Part shown: piece after piece, positions 8,174 to 17,310 of the stretch
Position numbering within the stretch: the first letter of the stretch is position 1
Layout: every line of letters starts with the position of its first letter
Source of the DNA: Muribaculaceae bacterium
GTDB lineage: Bacteria > Bacteroidota > Bacteroidia > Bacteroidales > Muribaculaceae
DNA: 35,754 bases
NCBI GenBank assembly: GCA_023665425.1
Contig: JAMPDX010000001.1
Location: 881,343-917,096, forward strand
Reading direction: 5' to 3'
Program-made: the position numbers and the translations under genes
The notes under the pieces: model-generated
The model's input: the letters and a program-made list of their open reading frames with translations, nothing else
What the model was told of the DNA's origin: nothing
Database searches by the model: none

Positions 8174-9203
8174 GACAAATTATAAGTTAGTACCGGAATG
8201 GATGTCCCAGAGGGGTGTCCTCATGACACTCCCTCATGAGGACACGGATTGGGCCTATATGCTCAATGATGTGCATCGTTGCTACATAGACATACTGCGG
8301 ACTCTCACAGCACACGATGCCAAGCCGATGTTGCTTGTCCCCTCCGTGGAATATGCTATGAAGATACTGCCACAAGACCTCATACGCACTGTTGGCTTGA
8401 TTGAGGCCGAGTACAATGATACTTGGATACGCGATTATGGACCATTGACCTTGAAGAATAATTCCGGAGAGCTGCGATTGACGGACTTCGGATTTAACGG
8501 CTGGGGGCTGAAATTTGCGGCCAACAAGGATAACCTTGTCACCAACAAACTGTTTGGGCCCGGCTCGTCAAATTACCCGGCCAACGGCTATCGTAACTGT
8601 CTGGGATATGTCTTGGAGGGAGGGTCGGTAGAGGTCGATGAAGCGGGCACTTTATTGACAACGAGCAGCTGCCTGTGTTCCCCCAATCGCAATGGCGGAT
8701 TATCTAAAGTAGAGGTTGAAGATATACTTACCAAAACCTTAGGCGTCAACCATTTCCTATGGCTTGATTATGGCAACCTTGCCGGAGACGACACCGATAG
8801 CCATATTGACACATTGGCAAGGATGTGTCCCGATGAAACCATACTATATGTGGGTTGCCATCGCAGCGAGGATGAGCATTACGAAGAGCTTGAACGGATG
8901 AAGGTTCAGTTGATGCAAATGCGCACCCCCTCGGGTAATCCATACAATTTAGTGGAATTGCCACTGCCGGAGCCTATATATGATGAGACTGACGGCCATA
9001 GGCTCCCCGCCACCTACGCCAACTATTTGGTGACAGACAAGGCAGTCCTCGTGCCTACATACAATCAACCTCGCCTCGATGACCTGGCCTGCAAGATTAT
9101 CGGAATAGTCTACCCGGACCGCATTATCGAGCCCATAGATTGCACTGCATTAATTCGACAGCATGGCTCGCTACACTGCGCAACAATGCAGTTAAGCAGT
9201 TGA
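8163..9203 (+). CDS. aguA: Agmatine deiminase
   Basis: Hydrolyses agmatine to N-carbamoylputrescine and ammonia, a step in putrescine synthesis from arginine. The 346-aa chain shows the guanidino-modifying-enzyme fold motifs: NDTWIRDYGP with Asp86, LEGGSVEVD (151-159), DDTDSHIDT with His214, and the nucleophile Cys339 in GSLHCATM. The start is set at 8163, 6 nt after GGAGG; an open frame extends upstream to 8091 but runs out of frame through the small acidic gene. The last 11 nt of that gene overlap aguA. The next gene, aguB, carries out the following step, which supports agmatine rather than peptidyl-arginine as substrate. Confidence 0.95.
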   Translation: MNIKTNYKLVPEWMSQRGVLMTLPHEDTDWAYMLNDVHRCYIDILRTLTAHDAKPMLLVPSVEYAMKILPQDLIRTVGLIEAEYNDTWIRDYGPLTLKNNSGELRLTDFGFNGWGLKFAANKDNLVTNKLFGPGSSNYPANGYRNCLGYVLEGGSVEVDEAGTLLTTSSCLCSPNRNGGLSKVEVEDILTKTLGVNHFLWLDYGNLAGDDTDSHIDTLARMCPDETILYVGCHRSEDEHYEELERMKVQLMQMRTPSGNPYNLVELPLPEPIYDETDGHRLPATYANYLVTDKAVLVPTYNQPRLDDLACKIIGIVYPDRIIEPIDCTALIRQHGSLHCATMQLSS

Positions 9204-9247
9204 TTACATACTGTTTTTACACTTATCTTTTAATTTTTACTTCAACT

Positions 9248-10144
9248 ATGACAGATAGAAATATTAAAGTAGGCATAGTCCAACTTCATTATACAGATGA
9301 TATAGAGGGAAACAGAGCTAAAAACGCAGAATCCATCGAGAATTTAGCCTCCCACGGAGCACAACTTATTGTGCTCTCCGAGCTACATGACGGCCCCTAT
9401 TTCTGTCAGACAGAAAATGTGGACACCTTCAACATGGCCGGAGATATCGCCGTAGGTGGGTCACAGGTGAGTCGATATGCCGAATTAGCCAAGCGGTATG
9501 GTGTGGTTATCGTAACATCATTCTTCGAAAAGCGAGCTCCCGGACTGTACCATAACACAGCCGTTGTCCTTGAGAAGGATGGCTCTGTCGCCGGCATCTA
9601 TCGCAAAATGCACATACCTGATGATCCGGCTTATTATGAGAAATTCTACTTCACACCAGGCGACCTTGGTTTCCGCCCGATAAAGACCTCTTTGGGCAAT
9701 CTCGGTGTGCTTGTATGTTGGGACCAGTGGTATCCCGAGGCTGCCCGCATTATGGCTCTCAGCGGCGCAGAAATACTGATATATCCCACCGCAATAGGCT
9801 TCGAGTCATCAGACTCCATCGACGAGCAGCGACGCCAGCAGGAGGCTTGGATTACTGTGCAACGCGGGCACGCCGTAGCCAACGGGCTACCGCTGATTTC
9901 GGTAAATCGTGTGGGTTACGAGACTGACCCATCAGGTGCTACCGGTGGTATCCAATTCTGGGGCAACAGCTTTGTGGCTGGTCCACAGGGTGAATTTTTA
10001 TGTGAGCTGTCCGATGAAAGCGAGGAATTGTGCCTCATTGATGTCAATCTCTCTCGCAGCGAGCAGGTACGGCGTTGGTGGCCTTTCTTACGTGACCGCC
10101 GCATAGATGCATATAGCCCCATACTGAAAAGATTTAACGATTAG
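9248..10144 (+). CDS. aguB: N-carbamoylputrescine amidase
   Basis: A nitrilase-superfamily amidase that converts N-carbamoylputrescine to putrescine, carbon dioxide and ammonia. The 298-aa protein has the Glu-Lys-Cys triad: Glu45 in LSELHDGPYF, Lys120 in YRKMHIPDDP and Cys157 in VLVCWDQWYPEAAR. The frame is open from 9140, but the ATG at 9248 gives the usual nitrilase N-terminus (KVGIVQLHYT), and the upstream part overlaps aguA without similarity to the family. It follows aguA by 44 nt, so the two form a pathway pair. Confidence 0.95.
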   Translation: MTDRNIKVGIVQLHYTDDIEGNRAKNAESIENLASHGAQLIVLSELHDGPYFCQTENVDTFNMAGDIAVGGSQVSRYAELAKRYGVVIVTSFFEKRAPGLYHNTAVVLEKDGSVAGIYRKMHIPDDPAYYEKFYFTPGDLGFRPIKTSLGNLGVLVCWDQWYPEAARIMALSGAEILIYPTAIGFESSDSIDEQRRQQEAWITVQRGHAVANGLPLISVNRVGYETDPSGATGGIQFWGNSFVAGPQGEFLCELSDESEELCLIDVNLSRSEQVRRWWPFLRDRRIDAYSPILKRFND

Positions 10145-10169
10145 TTTAGTCTTCATAGTTTATCTAATT

Positions 10170-11282
10170 ATGAATAAGATACTTGCATTTTACGTAACCT
10201 TTATATGCATGCTCGGACTGGTTGCTTGCTCTTCTGAGCAACCCGAGGCAACTATTGAAGAGGGGGATGTTACGGCCACTAAGAGTGAAAACAATCAACC
10301 GACATACACCTCTGTGGAATTTTCACTTGTCAAAGGAGCCGATGTGAGCTGGCTGACAGAGATGGAGGCACAGGGTATAAGGTTCTATAATGACAACGGT
10401 ACGGAGCAGGATTGCCTGCATATATTGCAAAGCAAAGGAATAAACACCATACGTCTGCGTGTATGGGTCAATCCCCCTAACAACTACTGCGGCCTGCAGG
10501 ATGTACTTGTTAAGGCAAAACGTGCACAACAATTAGGCATGGATCTTATGATTGACTTCCATTACTCCGACGATTGGGCCGATCCGTCAAAGCAAACTAT
10601 TCCGGCTGCATGGCAAGGCATGAACCTGAATGAATTATGCCAAGCTGTGTCAGCGCATACTACTGATTTCCTCACAGCGTTGAAGAATGAAGGCGTGACA
10701 GTGAAATGGGTGCAGGTAGGCAATGAGACGGGCAACGGAATGCTCTGGCCATACGGTCAAGCAGATAAGAACCCTGCCGGGTATGCGAGCCTTGTCAACT
10801 CCGGATATGATGCCGTGAAGGGTGTTTACCCCGATGCAAAGGTGATAATACACCTGCAGAATGGGCAGGATCAAAGCCTCTTCACCTGGCTATTCGATAT
10901 TCTCAAAAACAATGGTGCACGTTATGACGTCATCGGCATGTCTTTGTACCCCGAGCCAATTAATTACACCGCCATGTTAAACAGCTGCCGCGCCAACATG
11001 GTATCTTGCATAAGCCGATACGACAAGGATGTCATACTATGCGAAGTGGGTATGGGCAACTCATACGTAAATGAATGTGCGGATTTCTTGAGAGGATGTC
11101 TTAATCTTGCAAACAGCATCGCCGACAATCGTTTTCTTGGGGTATTATACTGGGAGCCGGAGGTTTACAACGACTGGAACGGCTACAAGAAGGGAGCCTT
11201 CACCTCTCAAGGGCGCCCCGGCAAGCAGTTAGACCCCTTTGCTGATAAAGACAGTTCCCTGCCAACCATCACAATGGATTGA
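10170..11282 (+). CDS. GH53 endo-beta-1,4-galactanase lipoprotein
   Basis: Predicted to cleave beta-1,4-galactan, the side chain of pectic arabinogalactan. A lipoprotein signal (residues 1-20) ends in GLVAC with the lipidated Cys20, followed by an acidic stretch that may favour surface display. The catalytic domain begins at KGADVSWL; the acid/base Glu186 lies in VQVGNETGNG and the nucleophile Glu292 in ILCEVGMGNS, as expected for GH53 (clan A). Length (370 aa) fits a single catalytic domain. There is no SusC/SusD pair or other glycan gene beside it, so it is an orphan rather than part of a polysaccharide locus. It begins only 25 nt after aguB and has no visible promoter, so it may be co-transcribed with the putrescine genes. 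Confidence 0.92.
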   Translation: MNKILAFYVTFICMLGLVACSSEQPEATIEEGDVTATKSENNQPTYTSVEFSLVKGADVSWLTEMEAQGIRFYNDNGTEQDCLHILQSKGINTIRLRVWVNPPNNYCGLQDVLVKAKRAQQLGMDLMIDFHYSDDWADPSKQTIPAAWQGMNLNELCQAVSAHTTDFLTALKNEGVTVKWVQVGNETGNGMLWPYGQADKNPAGYASLVNSGYDAVKGVYPDAKVIIHLQNGQDQSLFTWLFDILKNNGARYDVIGMSLYPEPINYTAMLNSCRANMVSCISRYDKDVILCEVGMGNSYVNECADFLRGCLNLANSIADNRFLGVLYWEPEVYNDWNGYKKGAFTSQGRPGKQLDPFADKDSSLPTITMD

Positions 11283-11303
11283 GCTTCGCCCACATGGCAA
11301 ACG

Positions 11304-11320
11304 GCCCTTCGGGCTTATTT
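11304..11320 (+). terminator. Short terminator-like hairpin after the galactanase gene
   Basis: GCCC (11304-11307), loop TTC, GGGC (11311-11314), then TTATTT. The 4-bp stem is short, so this may be only partial termination before the ABC-F gene. Confidence 0.3.
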
Positions 11321-11336
11321 AATAAAATGACTAATC

Positions 11337-13304
11337 ATGATATCAATACAAAATCTGGGCGTTGAGTTTTCGGCACGCCCGCTGTTCAGCGGGATAAATG
11401 CAGTAATCAATGCCACCGATAAAATCGCTCTTGTCGGAAAAAATGGCGCCGGGAAGAGCACATTGCTGAAAATCATTGCCGGGCTGCAGTCCCCTACCGA
11501 GGGCACTGTGGCGCGACAGGAGGGCATAACGATAGGCTACCTGCCACAGCAGATGAACATAGCCGATGAGACCACGGTACTCGATGAGACACGCAAGGTC
11601 TTCGGTCATCTGATAGAATATCGAAATAATATCGAAGAGATAAGCTCCGAACTCGCGCAACGCACTGACTATGAGTCTGGCGAATATGCCAAGCTGATTG
11701 AAAGGCTGACATATCTGCAAGAGCGAGTGGAGATAGAAGGGGTAGATAACATCGAAGCCGAAATGGAGCGCACACTCACCGGTCTTGGCTTCCTGCGAAG
11801 CGATTTCAACAGACCTACAGCAGAGTTCTCCGGGGGCTGGCGTATGCGTATTGAGCTGGCCAAAATCCTCCTTCAGAAGCCCGATGTATTGCTTCTCGAC
11901 GAGCCTACAAACCATCTTGACATCGAATCTATCCAATGGCTCGAACAGTTTCTTGCACAGAAAGCCAAAGCCGTTCTGCTTGTGAGCCACGACCGTGCAT
12001 TTATTGACAATGTCACTAACCGTACCATCGAGATATCTTGCGGCAAAGCATACGACTATCGCGTTAACTACTCCAAGTTTGTGGAACTGCGCAAAGAGCG
12101 GGTGGAGCAGCAACAACGTGCATACGAGAACCAGCAGAAGCAAATAGCCGAAATCAAAGACTTCATAGAGCGCTTCAGGTATAAGCCCACCAAGTCCAAC
12201 CAGGTGCAGAGCCGTATCAAGCAGCTGGAGAAGATTGTACCTATCGAAGTGGATGAGGTGGATAATTCTGCCCTGCGCTTGAAGTTCCCGCCCGCTCCAC
12301 GTTCCGGCGACTACCCTCTGATCTTGGATAACGTGGGCAAAAGATATGGCAGTCATCAAGTGTTCAGCGGAGCCTCTTTCACCCTTAAAAGAGGGGAAAA
12401 GGTAGCTTTTGTCGGCAAGAACGGTGAGGGCAAGTCTACATTGGTGAAGTGCATCATGGGCGAGATACCATTTGACGGCTCCCTCAAAATAGGCCATAAT
12501 GTTAACATCGGCTATTTTGCCCAAAACCAGGCTCAACTGCTCGATACTGAAATCACTGTATTCGACACCATTGACCATGTGGCTACCGGCGATATGCGTA
12601 CCAAAGTGCGCGACATATTGGGAGCCTTCATGTTTGGCGGCGAGGCCTCAGACAAGAAAGTGAAGGTGCTCTCCGGTGGCGAAAAGACCCGCCTGGCCAT
12701 GATACGCCTGCTCCTTGAGCCTATGAACCTGCTTATACTCGATGAGCCCACAAACCACCTGGATATGCGTACCAAGGATATCCTCAAAGATGCAGTCAAG
12801 GCTTTTGACGGCACTGTGATTGTAGTGAGCCATGACCGTCAATTCCTTGACGGTCTGGTGGACAAGGTATATGAGTTTGGAGGTGGCAAGGTCAAAGAGC
12901 ATTTAGGCGGAATTTATGACTTTCTCCAAAGCAAAAAGATAGAATCGCTTAATGACCTTGAAGCGAACAAACAGCCATCGAAGCCCGTTATTAAAAATAC
13001 ACCCGGACATACAGAACACACTGCTTCATCGGCTCCCAAACCTGTGCCCAAACCGGCCAAAACACTTTCATACGCAGAGCAAAAGGAACAACAAAAACTC
13101 GTCAAGCGTGCTGAGAAAGATGTTAAAGAAGCTGAGCAGCGGATAGAGAAATATGAAGCAGATATTAAGGCTCTGGAGGAGAAACTCGCCGCCGGCGACA
13201 GTTCAGCTGAAGTGTTGGAGCAATATTCTGCCCTTCAGAAAGCCATGGAGAACGAAATAAGCGTGTGGGAATTAGCTCAGTTGCGGCTTGACAAACTGAC
13301 ATAA
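11337..13304 (+). CDS. ABC-F family ATPase (ribosome-associated type)
   Basis: A 655-aa soluble protein with two ABC domains and no membrane segment. Domain 1: Walker A GKNGAGKST (34-42), signature SGGWR (165-169), Walker B LLLDEPTNHLD (185-195). An interdomain helical linker (about 245-300) contains YKPTKSNQVQSR, as in ABC-F proteins that enter the ribosomal E site. Domain 2: Walker A GKNGEGKST (360-368), LSGGEKTR and LLILDEPTNHLD. After about residue 540 comes a Pro/Lys-rich stretch and a charged coiled-coil tail, as in the Uup/YheS branch. The likely role is translation or ribosome-assembly quality control. Antibiotic protection is possible for the family, but nothing here points to it. 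Confidence 0.93.
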   Translation: MISIQNLGVEFSARPLFSGINAVINATDKIALVGKNGAGKSTLLKIIAGLQSPTEGTVARQEGITIGYLPQQMNIADETTVLDETRKVFGHLIEYRNNIEEISSELAQRTDYESGEYAKLIERLTYLQERVEIEGVDNIEAEMERTLTGLGFLRSDFNRPTAEFSGGWRMRIELAKILLQKPDVLLLDEPTNHLDIESIQWLEQFLAQKAKAVLLVSHDRAFIDNVTNRTIEISCGKAYDYRVNYSKFVELRKERVEQQQRAYENQQKQIAEIKDFIERFRYKPTKSNQVQSRIKQLEKIVPIEVDEVDNSALRLKFPPAPRSGDYPLILDNVGKRYGSHQVFSGASFTLKRGEKVAFVGKNGEGKSTLVKCIMGEIPFDGSLKIGHNVNIGYFAQNQAQLLDTEITVFDTIDHVATGDMRTKVRDILGAFMFGGEASDKKVKVLSGGEKTRLAMIRLLLEPMNLLILDEPTNHLDMRTKDILKDAVKAFDGTVIVVSHDRQFLDGLVDKVYEFGGGKVKEHLGGIYDFLQSKKIESLNDLEANKQPSKPVIKNTPGHTEHTASSAPKPVPKPAKTLSYAEQKEQQKLVKRAEKDVKEAEQRIEKYEADIKALEEKLAAGDSSAEVLEQYSALQKAMENEISVWELAQLRLDKLT

Positions 13305-13372
13305 ACACCTATATAAGTGTCTGCTCAAATTTAAATTGAACAGCCTCTTACCATTTAATTACTTAGAATTCA

Positions 13373-15334
13373 ATGCAAGACAAGATAACTAAACATGGGA
13401 TAGACGAGACTAATCTCGACCCTTCAATAAGCCCCTCACAGGACTTTTATGACTATGCCTGCGGTGGATGGAAAAAGGCCCATCCACTGCCCAAAGAGTT
13501 CGCTCGCTTCGGTATGTTTGATCTGCTAAGAGAGAATAATCGAACCCGCATCAAGGAACTCATACTAAACCTCTCCAAGACTGAGGAGAGTAAAAAGCCG
13601 GACACCATAGCGCAAAAGGTGGCTGACCTGTACGAGATGGGTATGGATGCCGACAGACTGAATGCCGAGGGGAGCACCCCACTGCAAAGCCAGTTGGACA
13701 AAATCGAAGGTGCGGATTTGAGCACACCTCAGGGTTTTGCCAAACTCATGGCTTACATACATTTAGGTATCGCATCAACCTTCTTTAGCAGCGGCGTTGG
13801 CCCTTCGCCCAAGGATTCAGACATGAATATCCTTCATCTGGGAGAAGGTGGGCTTGGACTCGGCGATAGAGACTATTATCTTGAGGAAAACGAGAATAAT
13901 GCCAAAATATTGGCTGCCTATAAGACATACATCCATAGGTTATTTGAACTCATAGGCTATGATGAAGCAGCTCGCGAGAGAGCATACGACAATATCATCG
14001 CCATTGAGACTCGGCTCGCTAAAGAGAAGAAGACCCGCGAGGAGAGGCGCGACCCCACACTCTCAGACAATCCTATAAGCTACGCTGACCTGAAAGCTCA
14101 ATATCAGGCTATCGATTGGCAGACATACTTCAGCGAATTGAAGATAGCAGAGTTTGACTCCCTCAACATATCAAGTGTGCAATATATCACATCACTCATG
14201 GATTATCTCCCCACTCTCGATGCCCGGGCTATCAAGGACTACATCACATTTCAGGCCGTAAACACCGCCACCGGCTTACTGAGTGACGACTTTATTGATG
14301 CTTCATTCCAAATGTATGATGTGACCATGAGTGGCATAGTGGAGCAGCAACCCCGCTGGAAGAGGGCTATGGTAATACCTACTTCCATGCTCGGTGAGGC
14401 GGTCGGAAAGCTATATGTGGAGAAATATTTCCCGGAAGAGAACAAGCAATATGCATCAGAGCTTGTTGCAAATCTTCGCAAAGCTCTGGCCAAGCAAATA
14501 CGTGAGCTCAGCTGGATGAGCGATGATACCAAACATAAGGCCATTGACAAACTGAATAAGCTGACCGTGAAAATCGGATACCCGGATAAGTGGAAGGATT
14601 ATAGCGAGATACATATCGACAAATCTCTCTCCTATCTGGAAAATGTCTATCGTGCTTCTGTGTGGTACTGCCGCGACAATTATAACAAATTAGGCAAACC
14701 GGTAGATAAGAGCGAATGGTTTATGAACCCGCAGACGGTCAATGCCTATTACAGTCCCATAGTTAACGAGATATGCTTCCCTGCAGCGATATTGCAGCCT
14801 CCATACTTCGATATTACAGCCAAGGATGCATTAAATTATGGTGCCATAGGAGTAGTCATAGGTCATGAAATGACTCATGGATTTGACGACCAGGGGCGCC
14901 GCTTTGATGCCGCCGGCAATCTGAATGAGTGGTGGAGCCCGGAGGATGCTGAGAGGTTCAATACTCTCGCTGACAAGCTCGTAGCCCAGTTTGACGCTAT
15001 AGAAGTAGCACCCGGCGTGCATGCCAATGGCCGCTTCACATTAGGCGAGAATATTGCCGACCAGGGAGGTTTGCGTATTGCCCTCACTGCCTATCAGGAG
15101 TCTACGAAGGAGGATGTTGACCTCAAGAGCTTCTATCTGCAATATGCCCTGCTGTGGGCCGATAATATTCGCCCCGAGGAGATACTTGTACGGACCAAGA
15201 GCGACCCTCACAGCTTGGGGCGCCTGCGTGTCAATGCCACCCTCCGCAACCTCGCTCCATTCATAAATGTATTCGACATACGCCCCGGAAGCCCCATGTA
15301 TTTGCCTCCACAAGAACGTGTCATTATTTGGTGA
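13373..15334 (+). CDS. M13-family (PepO/neprilysin-like) zinc metallopeptidase
   Basis: A 653-aa endopeptidase. The zinc motif HEMTH lies at 498-502, with the third ligand Glu559 in GENIADQGG and the substrate-binding NAYYSP at 457-462. The N-terminal domain begins with the family segment DFYDYACGGW (24-33). No signal peptide or lipobox precedes it: the ATG at 13373 follows an in-frame TAG at 13364, so no longer start is possible. The enzyme is therefore predicted to be cytoplasmic, unlike many Bacteroidales M13 proteins that I recall as exported. The C-terminus ends VIIW; typical M13 proteins end CRVW, so the Cys is replaced, consistent with a reducing compartment. It follows the ABC-F gene by 68 nt with no obvious promoter. 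Confidence 0.94.
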   Translation: MQDKITKHGIDETNLDPSISPSQDFYDYACGGWKKAHPLPKEFARFGMFDLLRENNRTRIKELILNLSKTEESKKPDTIAQKVADLYEMGMDADRLNAEGSTPLQSQLDKIEGADLSTPQGFAKLMAYIHLGIASTFFSSGVGPSPKDSDMNILHLGEGGLGLGDRDYYLEENENNAKILAAYKTYIHRLFELIGYDEAARERAYDNIIAIETRLAKEKKTREERRDPTLSDNPISYADLKAQYQAIDWQTYFSELKIAEFDSLNISSVQYITSLMDYLPTLDARAIKDYITFQAVNTATGLLSDDFIDASFQMYDVTMSGIVEQQPRWKRAMVIPTSMLGEAVGKLYVEKYFPEENKQYASELVANLRKALAKQIRELSWMSDDTKHKAIDKLNKLTVKIGYPDKWKDYSEIHIDKSLSYLENVYRASVWYCRDNYNKLGKPVDKSEWFMNPQTVNAYYSPIVNEICFPAAILQPPYFDITAKDALNYGAIGVVIGHEMTHGFDDQGRRFDAAGNLNEWWSPEDAERFNTLADKLVAQFDAIEVAPGVHANGRFTLGENIADQGGLRIALTAYQESTKEDVDLKSFYLQYALLWADNIRPEEILVRTKSDPHSLGRLRVNATLRNLAPFINVFDIRPGSPMYLPPQERVIIW

Positions 15335-15355
15335 CACATCCATAAAGATCGCACA

Positions 15356-15395
15356 AAGGCTTGTCGCTGATTAACGGCAAGCCTTCTTTTTTATT
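15356..15395 (+). terminator. Terminator of the M13 peptidase gene
   Basis: AAGGCTTG (15356-15363) pairs with CAAGCCTT (15378-15385), followed by CTTTTTTATT. The T-run overlaps the stop codon of the convergent apbE gene (15391-15393). Confidence 0.75.
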
Positions 15396-16419
15396 GGACT
15401 TTGCGTACGTATTTTTTGAATGTAGGCGACTCGTATATGGTGCCGTCGGCAAGTATCAACATGGCCGCTATATTTTCATATTCCACGAGGCGGATGGCTT
15501 TGCTGCTCCCCATAGACATACAAGCCGTAGCCAAAGCATCGGCATACATACAAGGGTACTTATGGGTCTTGACATCTTTATTTTTCGATTCGGAGCTGAA
15601 CACAATTATCGTAGCCGACAACATATCATTAATAGCCGGCAGACCGGTATTCCTATCTATGGTGTGTACCACCCTATTTCCGTCTATCAGTTTGAAATTG
15701 CGATAGTTGCCGGAAGTTGCCATACCGCAATCTGTCAGCTCTACAATCATCTGAGAGTCATGTATCACAGTATCGGCACTGAATATTGGTTTATCAATAG
15801 AGATGCGCCATGGAGTGTGTTGTGGATTGGTGCCAGACATATCAATTTCACCACCTATCTCAATCATATAATTTGTGACGCCCCTTCGCTTGAACATATA
15901 GGCGACGGCATCGCATCCATAGCCTTTGGCAAGGGCTGAAAAATTAAACTCAGTACGGGCGTCCTGCTTCACCAACTTTCCCCCGCTCAACTGAGTCTTC
16001 TCAATGCCTACATACTGCAGAATATCATTAACATCCTCACTGTCGGGATTATTGACCTCTTCATATCCGAAGCCATACAGGTTGATAAGAGGCGAGAGTG
16101 TGGGGTCAAAAGCTCTATCAGTAAGTTTATTGACCTCACATGCCACAGTGTAGACATTAAGAAAGTCATCGTCTGTGGCAAATGATTTGTTCTTGTTTAT
16201 ATTAGTAACTACCGAATTAGGATTGAATGCGGACACACTGAGCTCAACACGCTTCAGTGCGCTCAATATTGAATCCTCCATTTGGGAATCTGACTCGTAA
16301 GTGATATTATACATCGTGTTCCATATCACTCCGGAGGTTTGCCTATATTCGGAACGCCCACAAGACATCAAGGTAGTGAGGGCTATAAGGGCTATCAGAG
16401 AAGTTTGTATATGTGTCAT
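15391..16419 (-). CDS. apbE: FAD:protein FMN transferase (ApbE), lipoprotein
   Basis: Transfers FMN from FAD onto a Thr/Ser of extracytoplasmic flavoproteins such as NqrC/RnfG subunits. From the ATG at 16419 the protein has 342 aa with a lipoprotein signal ending in LMSC (Cys20). Family features include FNPNSVVTNINK near the N-terminus, the FDPTLSPLINLYGFG segment, SALAKGYGCDAVA, IEIGGEI and a C-terminal DALATACMSMG. An upstream TTG (16446) would put basic residues before the signal; the ATG gives a clean one. The gene stands alone, away from any nqr/rnf genes. It converges on the M13 gene, whose terminator touches its stop codon. Confidence 0.95.
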   Translation of the reverse strand: MTHIQTSLIALIALTTLMSCGRSEYRQTSGVIWNTMYNITYESDSQMEDSILSALKRVELSVSAFNPNSVVTNINKNKSFATDDDFLNVYTVACEVNKLTDRAFDPTLSPLINLYGFGYEEVNNPDSEDVNDILQYVGIEKTQLSGGKLVKQDARTEFNFSALAKGYGCDAVAYMFKRRGVTNYMIEIGGEIDMSGTNPQHTPWRISIDKPIFSADTVIHDSQMIVELTDCGMATSGNYRNFKLIDGNRVVHTIDRNTGLPAINDMLSATIIVFSSESKNKDVKTHKYPCMYADALATACMSMGSSKAIRLVEYENIAAMLILADGTIYESPTFKKYVRKVQ

Positions 16420-16520
16420 TTTGATTTTTTTAATATTTGCAATCAAATGCTAAGGAGAAGTAATTTCAACAAGCATATATACGTATATGACCTCAGCCTG
16501 CTGAATTGTTAAATCAGGTA

Positions 16521-16528
16521 CAAAGTTA
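16521..16528 (-). promoter_or_regulatory. Candidate -7 element for apbE
   Basis: The minus strand reads TAACTTTG, matching TAnnTTTG, about 100 nt before the apbE start. I see no TTTG at the right distance upstream, so this is weak. Confidence 0.3.
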
Positions 16529-16576
16529 ACACTTTTTTGTTAAAAAACGTCTATAAAGCAAAAAACTTCAAGTATA

Positions 16577-16608
16577 TTTGGCCGTGTCAATAAAAAATCG
16601 TAAATTTG
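16577..16608 (+). promoter_or_regulatory. Bacteroides-type promoter for the DJ-1/PfpI gene
   Basis: TTTG at 16577-16580, a 20-nt gap, then TAAATTTG at 16601-16608. The predicted start near 16615 leaves a leader of roughly 37 nt. Confidence 0.65.
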
Positions 16609-16651
16609 AGGCATCTTATCCTAATCTTTCAATTTTCAAGACAGTTCTCTC

Positions 16652-17239
16652 ATGAAAACTTCCTATGTATTTCTCGCTGATGGTTTTGAAGAAATTGAGG
16701 CTATAACCGTAGTCGACGTATTGCGTCGCGCCGGTATGGCTGTCAAGACAGTATCCATCTCATCTTCACTCAAGGTTACCGGCACTCATGGCATTTGTGT
16801 AGGTGCAGACATCATGTTCGATGCATGTTCGTTTGGAGACGCCGATTGGCTCATCTGCCCCGGAGGGATGCCGGGTGCAACAAACTTGCATAACTTTGAC
16901 CCCCTTAACGGCATACTCAAGAAACATGCTGAAGAGGGTGGCAATCTTGCTGCAATCTGTGCCGCACCGGCCGTAGTCTTTGGCCAAATAGACCTGCTTA
17001 AGGGTCGTAAGGCCACCTGCTATCCCGGCTTTGAGAATTTATGCCACGGCGCTGAGATGGTTGACGCGGCTGTAGTGAGCACCCCCAACATGGTGCTTGG
17101 CAATGGTCCGGCCAATGCAATGCCTTGGTCTTTAGCTATTGTTAAGGCATCTCTGGGCGAGCAGACTTCTCGCAAAATAGCCAACGATATGCTCCTGTAT
17201 CCGCGTACAGAAAATGACCTTGACTATACCTTCGGTTAA
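16652..17239 (+). CDS. DJ-1/PfpI (YajL-like) family protein
   Basis: A 195-aa single-domain protein of the DJ-1 branch. The conserved Glu16 (in DGFEEIEA) and the nucleophilic-elbow Cys103 (in AAICAAPAVV) are both present, and the ICPGGMPGATNL segment (68-79) is typical. Proteins of this type are described as chaperone, glyoxalase or deglycase-like stress factors; the exact activity is debated and cannot be read from sequence. It has its own promoter and terminator, so it is a single-gene unit. It converges on the DNA methyltransferase gene. Confidence 0.93.
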   Translation: MKTSYVFLADGFEEIEAITVVDVLRRAGMAVKTVSISSSLKVTGTHGICVGADIMFDACSFGDADWLICPGGMPGATNLHNFDPLNGILKKHAEEGGNLAAICAAPAVVFGQIDLLKGRKATCYPGFENLCHGAEMVDAAVVSTPNMVLGNGPANAMPWSLAIVKASLGEQTSRKIANDMLLYPRTENDLDYTFG

Positions 17240-17261
17240 TAAACATCTACATCAAGCACAC

Positions 17262-17310
17262 AGGCTCCATCTCTCCTATTTATTTAGGCACAGATGGAGC
17301 CTTGATTTTT
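17262..17310 (+). terminator. Terminator of the DJ-1 gene, inside the 3' end of the convergent gene
   Basis: A perfect 11-bp stem, AGGCTCCATCT (17262-17272) with AGATGGAGCCT (17292-17302), is followed by TGATTTTT. The right half of the stem encodes the last residues of the minus-strand methyltransferase, whose stop codon (17276-17278) is in the loop. Confidence 0.75.

Noticed and set aside
11343..12578. 411-codon open frame antisense to the ABC-F gene
   Set aside because: The plus strand encodes an intact ABC-F protein with all motifs here; the antisense frame has no recognisable domain and arises from the codon pattern.
13308..13350. Short AT-rich imperfect palindromes between the ABC-F and M13 genes
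   Set aside because: Stems of a few AT pairs only, no T-run and no consensus promoter; not distinguishable from AT-rich background.
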